From the NCBI GenBank assembly GCA_013416455.1, contig JACCES010000002.1, positions 186,001-250,000 on the forward strand: 64,000 nucleotides of DNA, read 5' to 3'. The position numbers and the translations under genes are program-made. This document shows, piece after piece, positions 9,502-17,084 of this stretch. How positions within the stretch are numbered: position 1 is the stretch's first letter; each line of letters opens with the position of its first letter. The notes below the pieces were generated by a model. The model did not search any database, was not told where the DNA came from, and worked only from the letters and a program-made list of their open reading frames with translations. This stretch comes from Alcaligenaceae bacterium (lineage in GTDB: Bacteria > Pseudomonadota > Gammaproteobacteria > Burkholderiales > Burkholderiaceae_B).

Positions 9502-10368
9502 GTGACAGACAAGAAGCGTATTGCTGATAACGAGTCGGTAGCCGAGATGCTTCGGCTCATTCAAGGCGCCAGCGCTATCGAAAGCCTATGGCAGGCTTTC
9601 CCGCTGCTTCAGCAAGCGTTCCCACAGCTCAAGGGGGTTTCGGAAAATCTCGCAGAACTGAAACAACAATCCAAGATTCTCCTGCTGCCGGATCGTTTCA
9701 ACGAACTCTTTGCCTCGTCAGGGTGGATTGCTTATGAATCCATGAGCATGGATGTGATGAAGAAGGCCATAGAAACGTTCGAGGCGCATGGCCTGGAAGC
9801 AGCGGAAGATTATCTTGTCAGTACCTACGATGCCGACACCTTGAGGTTGGGTATTTTGCGACTCAAGAGGCATCCTGAGTTCAGGAAAAGGATGCGTCTG
9901 GTCGAACTTGCAAAAGATGATTATCTAGCGGGGCGTTACCATGCCTGCACGCCGTTGCTGTTGAGCTTGATGGATGGCTTGGCAAATGATGTATCCCGGC
10001 ATGTGGGGCTCTTTGCTGACAATGCAGACCTGACAGCATGGGACTGCATTGCGGCACACGAGTCAGGGCTTCAGGCCCTTGTGGCTTTGATGACCAAAGG
10101 CAGGAACAGGACAAACGAAGAATCCATTTCCGTTCCATACCGCCACGGCATTCTTCACGGGCGGGAACTGGCATTCGACAACCATATCGTGGCAGCGAAG
10201 ACGTGGGCGGCATTCAGCGCCGAACATGACGTTTTCGAAGAGGAATTGAAAGTGTCGGCGGGCTATCAGGATGGGAAAGGGTTACCCATGTGTCGCCTGG
10301 AGTCTGGCGGGAAATGGACACTGGTTCAGAACTCATTTCGAAGTGTGATCTATAGGAATATCCAGTAA
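9502..10368 (+). CDS. Unrecognised protein with HEPN-like R-x4-H motif
   Basis: A 288-residue protein I cannot assign to a named family. It appears soluble and helical. Near the C-terminus is VPYRHGILHGREL with R214-H215-x3-H219, the R-[N/D/H]-x3-H signature of HEPN ribonucleases, followed by a glycine as in many HEPN-like DUFs. The middle (LAKDDYLAGRYHACTPLLLSLMDGL) fits the first helices of such a domain. A GGAGG site (GACGGAGGAGCC) precedes the GTG/ATG region. It lies between the HsdS remnant and a truncated DUF1016 gene, i.e. in a former defence island, and its codon use is less GC-rich than the core genes. A toxin or abortive-infection role is only inference. Confidence 0.6.
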   Translation: MTDKKRIADNESVAEMLRLIQGASAIESLWQAFPLLQQAFPQLKGVSENLAELKQQSKILLLPDRFNELFASSGWIAYESMSMDVMKKAIETFEAHGLEAAEDYLVSTYDADTLRLGILRLKRHPEFRKRMRLVELAKDDYLAGRYHACTPLLLSLMDGLANDVSRHVGLFADNADLTAWDCIAAHESGLQALVALMTKGRNRTNEESISVPYRHGILHGRELAFDNHIVAAKTWAAFSAEHDVFEEELKVSAGYQDGKGLPMCRLESGGKWTLVQNSFRSVIYRNIQ

Positions 10369-10403
10369 GGAAAACCACTGATAACGCAGAAGATGGAAAG
10401 CCG

Positions 10404-10928
10404 ATGATCGAAAAGCCTACCTCCCTCACTCCCACTCCACAAGGCTACGCCGACTGGCTGGCCGACCTGAAGGGGCGCATTCACACCGCACAGCAGCGTG
10501 CAGCGCTGGCGGTCAATCGGGAGCTGGTGGGGCTGTACTGGCAGATCGGCCGCGATATTCTGGCGCGGCAGGCCGAGCAGGGTTGGGGCGCGAAGGTGAT
10601 CGAGCGGCTGGCGCATGATCTGCGTGCCGCCTTCCCGGAGATGAAGGGCTTTTCGCCACGAAACCTCAAGTACATGCGGGCGTTTGCCGAGGCTTGGCCA
10701 GACGCCGAAATTGTGCAACAGGCTGCTGCACAATTGCCCTGGGGTCACAACCTGGTATTACTGGATCGCCTGAAAGAGCCAACGGAGCGCCTGGTCTATG
10801 CCCGCGCCGCCATCGAACATGGCTGGTCGCGCAATGTGCTGAACATCCACATCGAAACCCGCCTGCTGGAACGCACGGGCAAGGCCGTCACCAACTACAG
10901 GCCTTTGCCATTTGTCTTTGCCGGATAA
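10404..10928 (+). pseudogene. Truncated DUF1016 (YhcG-like) nuclease gene
   Basis: The 174 residues match the N-terminal domain of DUF1016/YhcG proteins (YADWLADLKGRIHTAQQRAA, VNRELVGLYWQIGRDI, GWGAKVIERLAHDLRAAFPE, FSPRNLKYMRAFAEAWP, LPWGHNLVLLDRL). Full-length members are about 340 residues and carry a C-terminal PDDEXK nuclease domain. Here the family sequence ends after TGKAVTN and the last residues (YRPLPFVFAG) are unrelated, so the catalytic half has been lost by deletion. It is part of the same decayed island as the HsdS remnant. Confidence 0.82.
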
Positions 10929-11051
10929 TCCAATGCTTGAATGGGGCTGTTTGACAATGGATGCTTCCAGGCCATTGCTTAAGGGCCGCATTCCGTAGGT
11001 ATGGCAGCATGCATCTTCGTCAAGGCCATATGGTATGCACTAAGGTCTTGA

Positions 11052-11113
11052 AATAGGGTAATCGAGTGGGGTTAATAGGGTATTTACGAAGACAAATGCC
11101 CTATTTATAGGGT
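11052..11113. repeat. Repeated AATAGGG motifs with an inverted repeat
   Basis: The gene-free stretch 10929-11348 holds three same-strand copies of A/TATAGGGT (11052, 11074, 11106), and the middle one pairs with AAATGCCCTATT (11094-11105) to form a 12-base inverted repeat with one mismatch and an 8-base loop. It resembles an operator or iteron cluster, but no regulator is adjacent. Nothing else in this stretch is recognisable. Confidence 0.4.
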
Positions 11114-11348
11114 TGCGGTGGCCGAGTCCACCGGCTCATCCAACCGGCTGGGAGGCGTTGCCGTCGCACCCTCACGACTGAAGCCTCTGGTCATCCGCAC
11201 TGCAGCGCCAAAGAATCGATCGGAACAGGAGATCGCCGGCTACCGCGATGCGCAGTGCATCACTGGAGGGGGGGCCAGGATCGGCAGCTGCCTGCCGGCG
11301 CCAGGCGGATGCAACGCGAAGCTTCCGCCGGGTTTCTGGTCGCTCTGA

Positions 11349-11771
11349 TCAGTGCACGGAAGGCCGACGACCATTGTCCAGCGGCGGGATGAAGCCGTCG
11401 GTCTGGACAATGTCGGTGGTGAACCGGCTCATTTCGATGCCGGATTCCCCTGTGTAGACCACTGTCATACCGGTGCCGATGTCTTTGAAATAGAGGAAAG
11501 TCGCCTGCTTGTCGCCGACTTGAAAAGGGCCGTGGTAGAAGCTGGTCTCGCCATAGCGGCATATCAGGAGCGAGTGGATTTTGTTGGGGCCGGCTTGCTT
11601 CGCGCACATCATTTCAAGCATGGTCTGGAGGTCTTCATCCAGGCATGGGTTCGACTTTCTTATGAATTGAGGGTGTTCGGAGAGGTCGAAGAAGGCATTC
11701 CAGATCTTCTTGAAATTGCGCTCATGCAGGACGGATTCTTTGAGCTTGTCGATATCATTTTGATGTGTCAT
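11349..11771 (-). CDS. Small conserved-looking protein of unknown function
   Basis: The chosen start gives 140 residues beginning MTHQNDIDKLKESVLHERNF; a good AAGGAA site lies just upstream, whereas the longer open frame has none. No transmembrane or signal segment is seen. The sequence mixes charged helix (ERNFKKIWNAFFDLSEHP) with a beta-rich C-terminal half (SLLICRYGETSFYHGPF, FLYFKDIGTGMTVVYTG). I do not recognise the family. It stands alone between the decayed island and the gdx locus. Confidence 0.6.
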   Translation of the reverse strand: MTHQNDIDKLKESVLHERNFKKIWNAFFDLSEHPQFIRKSNPCLDEDLQTMLEMMCAKQAGPNKIHSLLICRYGETSFYHGPFQVGDKQATFLYFKDIGTGMTVVYTGESGIEMSRFTTDIVQTDGFIPPLDNGRRPSVH

Positions 11772-12097
11772 GGCGGTTCCTTTGAGGGAGATGGTCGATT
11801 GCTTTGAACGGGACCAGGCGCGGGCGCACGCAAGGCAATGCTGATGCGGCGCCGAAGGCGCCCGACCTGCATCGTGGTGAAGGATTCCGGCCGTCGGCCG
11901 GCCGGACTCCTTCACAGAGACTAGCTAAATTGCTGGCCCGCCAGGGGCAGAAATGATCGAATGGTCTGTCGGTAGTTGCCGAGGGCCTGTCGTCTGATTC
12001 GGCGATGTGTCCTTGTTGCGGAAACGCATCCGCACGCCGCCTTTCCATGGCGGTGCCGGCAGGATGGATGCAGGCAGTGATGGGACGCCCGTGCCGG

Positions 12098-12418
12098 TCA
12101 GCCCGGCGTCGCCACCTTCATGAGCACCAGGCCGCTGACGATGAGTACGGCGGCCAGGACGCGCAGCAGGTTGGCGGGTTCGTTCAGGAACAGAATGCCG
12201 ACTGTGAAGGCGCCGACGGCGCCGATTCCGGTCCAGACTGTATAGGCGGTGCCCAGGGGCAGGGTGCGCATGGCGTGGGCCAGCAGGGCGAAGCTGGCGA
12301 TCATGGCCGCAAGCGTGATGGCCGAGGGGCCGAGGCGGGTGAAGCCGTGGGACAGCTTCATGGTGTAGGCCCATACGATTTCCAGGATGCCCGCCAGAAC
12401 GAGTATCAACCAAGCCAT
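12098..12418 (-). CDS. gdx: Guanidinium exporter (SMR family, Gdx/SugE type)
   Basis: A 106-residue, four-helix small multidrug resistance protein that exports guanidinium in exchange for protons as an antiparallel dimer. The conserved glutamate is E13 in LAGILEIVWAYTMK, and the KLSHGF and GTAYTVWTGIGAVG segments are those of the Gdx/SugE subgroup rather than of EmrE-type drug pumps. The assignment is strongly supported by a guanidine-II riboswitch in its leader. RBS AGGAGAATCAAA precedes the ATG. Confidence 0.92.
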   Translation of the reverse strand: MAWLILVLAGILEIVWAYTMKLSHGFTRLGPSAITLAAMIASFALLAHAMRTLPLGTAYTVWTGIGAVGAFTVGILFLNEPANLLRVLAAVLIVSGLVLMKVATPG

Positions 12419-12446
12419 TTTGATTCTCCTGTGAACTATGAAGAAT

Positions 12447-12491
12447 CGGGCCGTCCCGTACTGGTTCCCGGAAAGGGGGAGGTCGTCCTCC
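12447..12491 (-). promoter_or_regulatory. Guanidine-II (mini-ykkC) riboswitch upstream of gdx
   Basis: On the minus strand two short GC hairpins each display an ACGR tetraloop: GGAGG-ACGA-CCTCC (12491-12478) and CGGG-ACGG-CCCG (12458-12447), separated by 19 bases. This double-hairpin ACGR layout defines the mini-ykkC/guanidine-II class, in which each loop binds guanidinium and loop pairing frees the ribosome-binding site. The second hairpin lies 28 bases before the gdx start, so control is probably translational. Confidence 0.88.
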
Positions 12492-12498
12492 TGCGTCC

Positions 12499-12504
12499 AT
12501 TATA
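12499..12504 (-). promoter_or_regulatory. -10 box of the gdx promoter
   Basis: A perfect TATAAT on the minus strand, 8 bases before the first riboswitch hairpin, so transcription would begin right at the aptamer. No good -35 hexamer is seen at the standard distance. Confidence 0.6.
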
Positions 12505-12665
12505 GTGCACTGCAGCAAAAAAACTCCATGATGCGCCTGGGCTTCCGGTCATTCTTGCGGCCTGCCCGGCGTATCGTTCATGCGAGGGCGGGCGGGGCGA
12601 TCATTATGGCGTCCATGCCGCCCGGTACGGTGGTTTTCCAGGCCCCGGTACGGTGGTTTGCCAGC

Positions 12666-13121
12666 TCACCCCGCTTCGATGGGAACGGGGTTGCGGAAGC
12701 CGACGTTCAGCAGGTTCCATGCGTTGATGGCGGCGATGGCGAATCCGAGTTCGGCGGCTTCCTTTTCAGAGAAATGCCGCCGCATGGCCGCGTAGTCGTC
12801 GTCGCCGGCATCGGCCGCGGGTATGTGGGTGATGAGTTCCGCCCACCGCAGGGCGGCGCGTTCGCGCTCGTCGAAGAAGGGGGATTCGCGCCAGGCGGCC
12901 AGGGTGTTCAGCTCGCGGGCATCGGCGCCGTGGGACATCAGGTCGCGCCAGTGCATGTCGATGCAATAGGCGCAGCCGTTGATCTGCGACACCCGGAGGA
13001 AGACGAGATCGACCAGGCGGCGGCCCAGAGAGCATTCATGCACGATGCTGGAGAGTTCGACCAGTTTGCGGAAGGCGGAGGGGGCAAGCTGGTAGTAGGG
13101 CAGACGTACGGTGTGCGACAT
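12666..13121 (-). CDS. AhpD-like carboxymuconolactone decarboxylase-family protein
   Basis: A 151-residue protein of the CMD/AhpD fold with the redox motif CAYC (C50-C53) and H57 in INGCAYCIDMHW, typical of alkylhydroperoxidase AhpD-core proteins. Its predicted role is peroxide or thiol redox chemistry. The ATG at 13121 is chosen because AGAGGATA lies upstream and the family begins with MSHTVRLPYY-like sequence. It is preceded by an ECF41-type promoter and by the ECF41 sigma gene, the canonical pairing in which the sigma factor drives the AhpD-like gene. Confidence 0.9.
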   Translation of the reverse strand: MSHTVRLPYYQLAPSAFRKLVELSSIVHECSLGRRLVDLVFLRVSQINGCAYCIDMHWRDLMSHGADARELNTLAAWRESPFFDERERAALRWAELITHIPAADAGDDDYAAMRRHFSEKEAAELGFAIAAINAWNLLNVGFRNPVPIEAG

Positions 13122-13182
13122 GGAAGGTATCCTCTCTGGAAGGGTTGGGGAGCGCCGCGGCTTGCGGCCCTCCTGCCCTTGA

Positions 13183-13209
13183 GACGATCCGGCGCGCCGT
13201 TTTGTGACA
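13183..13209 (-). promoter_or_regulatory. ECF41-type promoter (TGTCACA-N16-CGTC)
   Basis: On the minus strand TGTCACA (13209-13203) is followed after 16 bases by CGTC (13186-13183), which matches the published ECF41 consensus -35 and -10. It stands between the sigma gene stop and the AhpD-like start, 62 bases before that ATG. Confidence 0.88.
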
Positions 13210-13228
13210 GCGCGCCTGGCGGCGATGC

Positions 13229-14128
13229 TCAGCCCCCGGGCGCGAGCGTATGCAGATGCCGCGGGAGGCCCGCCAGCTTGTCGGGGTTGCGCACGACATA
13301 CAGGCCGGTGATGCGTGCGCCGTCGGTGCCGCATGCCTGCACGGATTCGAGCCGGCCGTCGAAGTAGCGCAGCAGGCCCGGGGCGCCGTTCACCGTGGCC
13401 GGGCGATAGACCACGCCGGCGGCGTACTTTCTGGCAATGGCCTGGTAAAGGTTGGCGATAGCCGTGTTGCCGCGCATGATGTGGCGGAACGAGGGCACTT
13501 TGCCGCCGCCGTCGCCGACGAGTTCGGCTGTGTCGGCGATCAGGGCTTCCAGCGCTGCGCGTTCCCCGCTGTTTGCGGCAAGGATGAAGCGTTCGAGCAG
13601 GTGGCGCTGCGTGTCGGCGTCAGCCCGGAAACGGGGCTCATCATCGCGCACCCGTAGTGAGGCGCGGTGCACGAGTTGCCGGCATGCGGCCTCGCTCTTC
13701 TGCAGAATGCCGGCGATCTCCGCGTAATCGCGATCAAAGACCTGGCGCAGCAGGAATGCCGCGCGTTCAACAGGGGACAGGCGTTCCAGCAGCCACAGGA
13801 GCGCGAAGGACACTTCATCGGCGCGTGTGGCGGCGGCCTCGGGTGTATCGTCATCCACAGCCACCAGAGGTTCCGGCAGCCAGAATCCGGCATAGGCTTC
13901 ACGCTCTTTCCGCCGTGAGCGCAGGCGATCGATGGACAACCGGGTGACAACGGTCACCAGCCAGGCTTCCGCGGATTCCAGTGCCTGGGCGTCGGTGGCA
14001 TTCCAGCGCAGCCAGGCATCCTGCACGATGTCTTCCGCGTCGGCGCGCATGCCGAGCATGCGGTAGGCGATGGCGAACAGCCGGGGCCGATGGCGGGTGA
14101 AGGTATCGAGTTCGGGGTTCGTGGTCAT
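13229..14128 (-). CDS. ECF41-family RNA polymerase sigma factor
   Basis: A 299-residue extracytoplasmic-function sigma factor. Sigma region 2 (LFAIAYRMLGMRADAEDIVQ, about 17-36) and region 4 (ERAAFLLRQVFDRDYAEIAG, about 121-140) are clear, followed by a roughly 100-residue SnoaL-like C-terminal extension. All three ECF41 hallmark motifs are present: WLPEP (83-87) in the linker, DGGGK (206-210) and NPDKL (281-285). In this group the extension replaces an anti-sigma factor and tunes activity. The start is set at the ATG giving MTTNPELDTFTRHRPRLF; no upstream extension is conserved. The neighbouring AhpD-like gene is the likely target. Confidence 0.93.
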   Translation of the reverse strand: MTTNPELDTFTRHRPRLFAIAYRMLGMRADAEDIVQDAWLRWNATDAQALESAEAWLVTVVTRLSIDRLRSRRKEREAYAGFWLPEPLVAVDDDTPEAAATRADEVSFALLWLLERLSPVERAAFLLRQVFDRDYAEIAGILQKSEAACRQLVHRASLRVRDDEPRFRADADTQRHLLERFILAANSGERAALEALIADTAELVGDGGGKVPSFRHIMRGNTAIANLYQAIARKYAAGVVYRPATVNGAPGLLRYFDGRLESVQACGTDGARITGLYVVRNPDKLAGLPRHLHTLAPGG

Positions 14129-14181
14129 GGCGAGCCTGTGCGGGCTTGCGCTGGCGCTTTGCCGCGGCGCCGCGGTGTCGT

Positions 14182-14871
14182 TCAGTAACCCGTCATTTTC
14201 AGACGGTTCCATTCGATGGCGCGTTTGCGCCAGTGCGTATCGATCGCTTGCGTGAAGTCGTGACGGACCAGTTTGGCGCGGGCCAGGCACCAGTCATCGT
14301 CTTCCCGGCGCAGAACGACGCCTTCCAGGGGGCCGTTGCGGAAGCGGCTGGTGGCCGCGGCAACGTAGTCCTTCACGTCGGCGACCGTCACTTTCGCGGT
14401 GAAGAGGTGGGGCACGGTGAGCAGCCCGGCCTCTGCGGCCAGCTCGTTGCGCCGCCGGGTGCTCCAGAAGCGGCCGGCGGCGCGGTCGTAGACATCGAAA
14501 ACCATGAACCAGTCGGGCAGGGTGGCATAGTCGAGCGAGTGGCGGGCGGCGCACCATTCGCCAAAGACGATGAGACCGGGGGCGAGCACGGCCCGCAGGC
14601 CGTCGCCATGCTGCATGACCCAGGCGGGCAGGCGGCCGAACTGGCCGACGTGCGGCTCGATCAGGTACTGGCCGCGGTTCTGGGCCTGCAGGCTGCCGTC
14701 GGGCGCCAGGGAAAAGCCGACGTTGGCGCCGTCGAGCTTTTCTTCGGCGACGACTTCGCCGTCGAGCAGGGTATCGATTTCCTCGGCTGTCAGCACTTTG
14801 TCATCGCGCGGGGCGCCTTCGCCCAGCCAGGCGATGTGGGGGGTCTGGGGAAATCGGAAGAAGTCAGTCAT
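14182..14871 (-). CDS. RNA ligase family protein (Rnl2-like nucleotidyltransferase)
   Basis: A 229-residue stand-alone RNA ligase domain. Nucleotidyltransferase motifs occur in order: motif I KLDGAN with the adenylated lysine K45, motif III FGEW (103-106), motif IIIa FMVFDVYD (122-129), motif IV LEGVVLR (182-188) and motif V ARAKLVR with K200. Such enzymes seal 3'-OH/5'-phosphate RNA breaks through a ligase-AMP intermediate. It lacks the extra C-terminal domain of T4 Rnl2 (334 residues), so it is a minimal form. Its start overlaps the PIN gene stop by 8 bases (ATGACTGA), implying co-translation with a nuclease that could create the breaks it seals. Confidence 0.85.
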   Translation of the reverse strand: MTDFFRFPQTPHIAWLGEGAPRDDKVLTAEEIDTLLDGEVVAEEKLDGANVGFSLAPDGSLQAQNRGQYLIEPHVGQFGRLPAWVMQHGDGLRAVLAPGLIVFGEWCAARHSLDYATLPDWFMVFDVYDRAAGRFWSTRRRNELAAEAGLLTVPHLFTAKVTVADVKDYVAAATSRFRNGPLEGVVLRREDDDWCLARAKLVRHDFTQAIDTHWRKRAIEWNRLKMTGY

Positions 14872-15418
14872 GGTCGAGGACGGAAACGGAAAGAGGCGGT
14901 ACCGGAGCCGGCTGGCTCGGGAACTTGTTGCGGTAGAAGCGGCAGGCGTCTTCAGGGCAGAGGAATTCTACCCGGATGCCATGCAGCGCCAGTGTGGGCC
15001 ACCAGTCGAGCCACTTGCAGTCGGCGGCCTGCCAGATGGGCGGCTTTTCGGGGTGGGCGTTGGCGACCGCCGGAAACTTGCGGTCCGGTGCGTCGAAGCG
15101 GTCCTGCAGCGCGTCGTCGGGGAATTCCGCATAGCGGTCCGCCGCGATCTCGGTGATGCCCACCTGTTCGACATGCCGGGGGTTGCCGGCATTGCGCAGC
15201 AGCCACTTCAGGAAGACATCGCCCACGCCCTTGGGCGGCGACAGGCTGGTCTTGTGCTGGTATTCGCCCAGGATGTGGTAAGCGTCGTCGATCACGACGA
15301 CGCCGGATGCCTGAAGGGCCTGCAGGCGGTCGATGCAGGATTGCACACACTCTTCGGAGATATCGGGGTGCTGGCCATTGGCGACCAGCAGGACGTTGGT
15401 GTCCACCACCGCCTTCAT
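14864..15418 (-). CDS. PIN-domain ribonuclease-like protein
   Basis: A 184-residue protein with the PIN-fold layout: VVDTNVLLVAN at the N-terminus (D6), VVIDDAYHILGEY (E52), DAPDRKFPAVAN (D112) and WQAADCKWLDW (D133), i.e. the acidic quartet that binds metal in PIN nucleases. It is longer than typical VapC toxins (about 130 residues), with an extra C-terminal part (RVEFLCPEDACRFYRNKF), and there is no VapB-like antitoxin. The gene overlaps the upstream AAA gene (ATGA) and the downstream ligase gene. Target RNA is unknown. Confidence 0.82.
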   Translation of the reverse strand: MKAVVDTNVLLVANGQHPDISEECVQSCIDRLQALQASGVVVIDDAYHILGEYQHKTSLSPPKGVGDVFLKWLLRNAGNPRHVEQVGITEIAADRYAEFPDDALQDRFDAPDRKFPAVANAHPEKPPIWQAADCKWLDWWPTLALHGIRVEFLCPEDACRFYRNKFPSQPAPVPPLSVSVLDHD

Positions 15419-16797
15419 GATTGCCGGTCCTGCCGGCGCCGCAGCATGGCGGCGCGGGTGCGGGCGGCGATGTCGGCCATTTCGTCGCCGAAGAAATGCT
15501 CTGGCCAGTTTTCGATTTCGCCGTAGGCGTTGAGCTTCAGCGGTTCGAGCTCGGACGAGGTTTCCGAGCGGCGGCAGAAGTACACGGCCACATCGCCCGG
15601 CGCGATCTTCCCTTCCGCGATACGGCGCTGCAGGCGGTTCAGCATATGCTCGGAATGGCTTTCCACGATGATCTGCACGTTGCGCGGCTGGCCATGTTCA
15701 TGGGCCTGCACCGCGGCGATCAGGGCGTCGGCCAGTTCCGCCTGGACCTGCGAATGCAGATGGACTTCGGGCTGCTCCATCCATACGGTGGCATTGCGCG
15801 GGCAGTAGAACGCCTGCACCAGGGCGGGCAGAATCTGCGAGATGCCGAACCCGACGTCGGTGATCTTCACTTCGTTCGCCTGCGGGTGGGTACGCACCAT
15901 GACCTCGTATTCCTTGCGGCCTTCGGCAATGGGCCGGATGGCGAAGCTGGAAATGATCCCCAGCCGCTGCAGCCACTGGGCGATGCAAGCGTCGAAGCGG
16001 CGGCCGGGCTGCCCGGGGCCTTCGGCTATGCGGCGTTCCTGCTGCGTGGCCGCCAGCAGCGCGGCGATCGCGCGTTCGCCGCGCTGGCCGACGTCTTCGG
16101 GCGCGTCGCCCGACCAGACATACAGCCGCCGGGGGGAGTCGCGCAGCGGCCCCAGGTGGTGGATGCCGTGCAGCATGGCTTCGGTGGAGAGTGCAAAGTC
16201 GGAAACGAAGCCGGCGTTCTCGTAGCGCGCCCGGCTGCGGTCGGAAAGACGGTAGAACTTGTCCGGTTCCTGCAGGGGCCAGTCGTGGCCGGCGCTGCGC
16301 TTGAGCGTATAGCCTTCGCTTTGCAGGCTTGCCACGCCGGCTTCGTTCCGTTCGTAGCTCAGGCGCATCTGCGGCGTGCCGCCGTCGCACAGCATATAGG
16401 CGAGACGGGCCACGCGCGGCTGGGCGTTTTCGTCGGCCGCCAGGCTGACTTCGAGCTGCAGTTCGTCGCCTTGCATATGCCGGGCGGCCAGAGGGTCGCT
16501 GACGGCCAGCGGTTCGTCGGGCCGCCAGCCCAGTTCGAAATTCAGCGATTGGGTCAGATCATGGTTGTGCAGGCATTCCTGGAAAGTGCCCAGCTCCACC
16601 AATGAACGGTCGTCGCCCAGCTGCAGCGGGCGCCGCCTGTCCGTGGACATGGCGGTCTGCTTCAGGGCCAGCAGCAGGTGGCCCAGGCTGCTCTTGCCGC
16701 TGCTGTTCGCGCCGAACAGCACAGTGAGTGGGGCGAGAGGCGTCAGCCCAGTGTCCTTCCAGGCTTTGAAGTTCTGTATGCGTAGTGAAGTCAGCAT
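15415..16797 (-). CDS. AAA ATPase (ABC/OLD-like, DUF3696 type)
   Basis: A 460-residue ABC-type ATPase of the RecF/OLD-like class. It begins with the strand-loop IQNFKAWKDT and Walker A GANSSGKSS (29-37); a signature-like ITDVGFGISQILP and a Walker B/D-loop WMEQPEVHLHSQVQ follow near residues 310-345, then VESHSEHMLNRLQRRI. The C-terminal end matches the DUF3696 style (KLNAYGEIENWPEHFFGDEM). These proteins often sense or regulate nucleases in defence operons. It is the first of three overlapping genes (ATPase, PIN, RNA ligase). GGAG about 10 bases upstream serves the ATG. Confidence 0.85.
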   Translation of the reverse strand: MLTSLRIQNFKAWKDTGLTPLAPLTVLFGANSSGKSSLGHLLLALKQTAMSTDRRRPLQLGDDRSLVELGTFQECLHNHDLTQSLNFELGWRPDEPLAVSDPLAARHMQGDELQLEVSLAADENAQPRVARLAYMLCDGGTPQMRLSYERNEAGVASLQSEGYTLKRSAGHDWPLQEPDKFYRLSDRSRARYENAGFVSDFALSTEAMLHGIHHLGPLRDSPRRLYVWSGDAPEDVGQRGERAIAALLAATQQERRIAEGPGQPGRRFDACIAQWLQRLGIISSFAIRPIAEGRKEYEVMVRTHPQANEVKITDVGFGISQILPALVQAFYCPRNATVWMEQPEVHLHSQVQAELADALIAAVQAHEHGQPRNVQIIVESHSEHMLNRLQRRIAEGKIAPGDVAVYFCRRSETSSELEPLKLNAYGEIENWPEHFFGDEMADIAARTRAAMLRRRQDRQS

Positions 16798-16921
16798 GAG
16801 GTTGCTCCGGCAATGCTACCCTTGATGATAAGTGAGAAACTTCGTCCGAGCGGGCGGGGCGTGTCCTGGTCCATCGCCGCCGCAACGTGCATGTCGGCAA
16901 CGTATGTCAGTATTCGTCCTA

Positions 16922-17084
16922 GGAGCCTGTCGGACTTGGAAATCGCCGGCTGCAAATCGACCGCGACGGCCCATTTTTCACCGTCTTTTTGCCTCATGGC
17001 TCGGCTATGAGGCTGCAAATCCGACGAAAACTGGTCTCGCCGGGGCCGATTTTCGCTTTCGACGCTCCAAGTCCGACAGGCTCC
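16922..17084. repeat. 163-bp palindromic element with perfect 19-bp inverted ends
   Basis: GGAGCCTGTCGGACTTGGA (16922-16940) is repeated exactly as the reverse complement at 17066-17084. Inside are a GCCTCAT/ATGAGGC hairpin and two copies of GGCTGCAAATC. It encodes nothing recognisable and fills most of the 16798-17275 gap between the ATPase start and serA. It resembles a MITE or a long intergenic palindrome; no clear target-site duplication is seen. Confidence 0.7.

Noticed and set aside
14864-15418. VapC toxin of a VapBC pair
   Set aside because: The protein is longer than VapC and its neighbours are an ATPase and an RNA ligase, with no VapB-like antitoxin gene before it.
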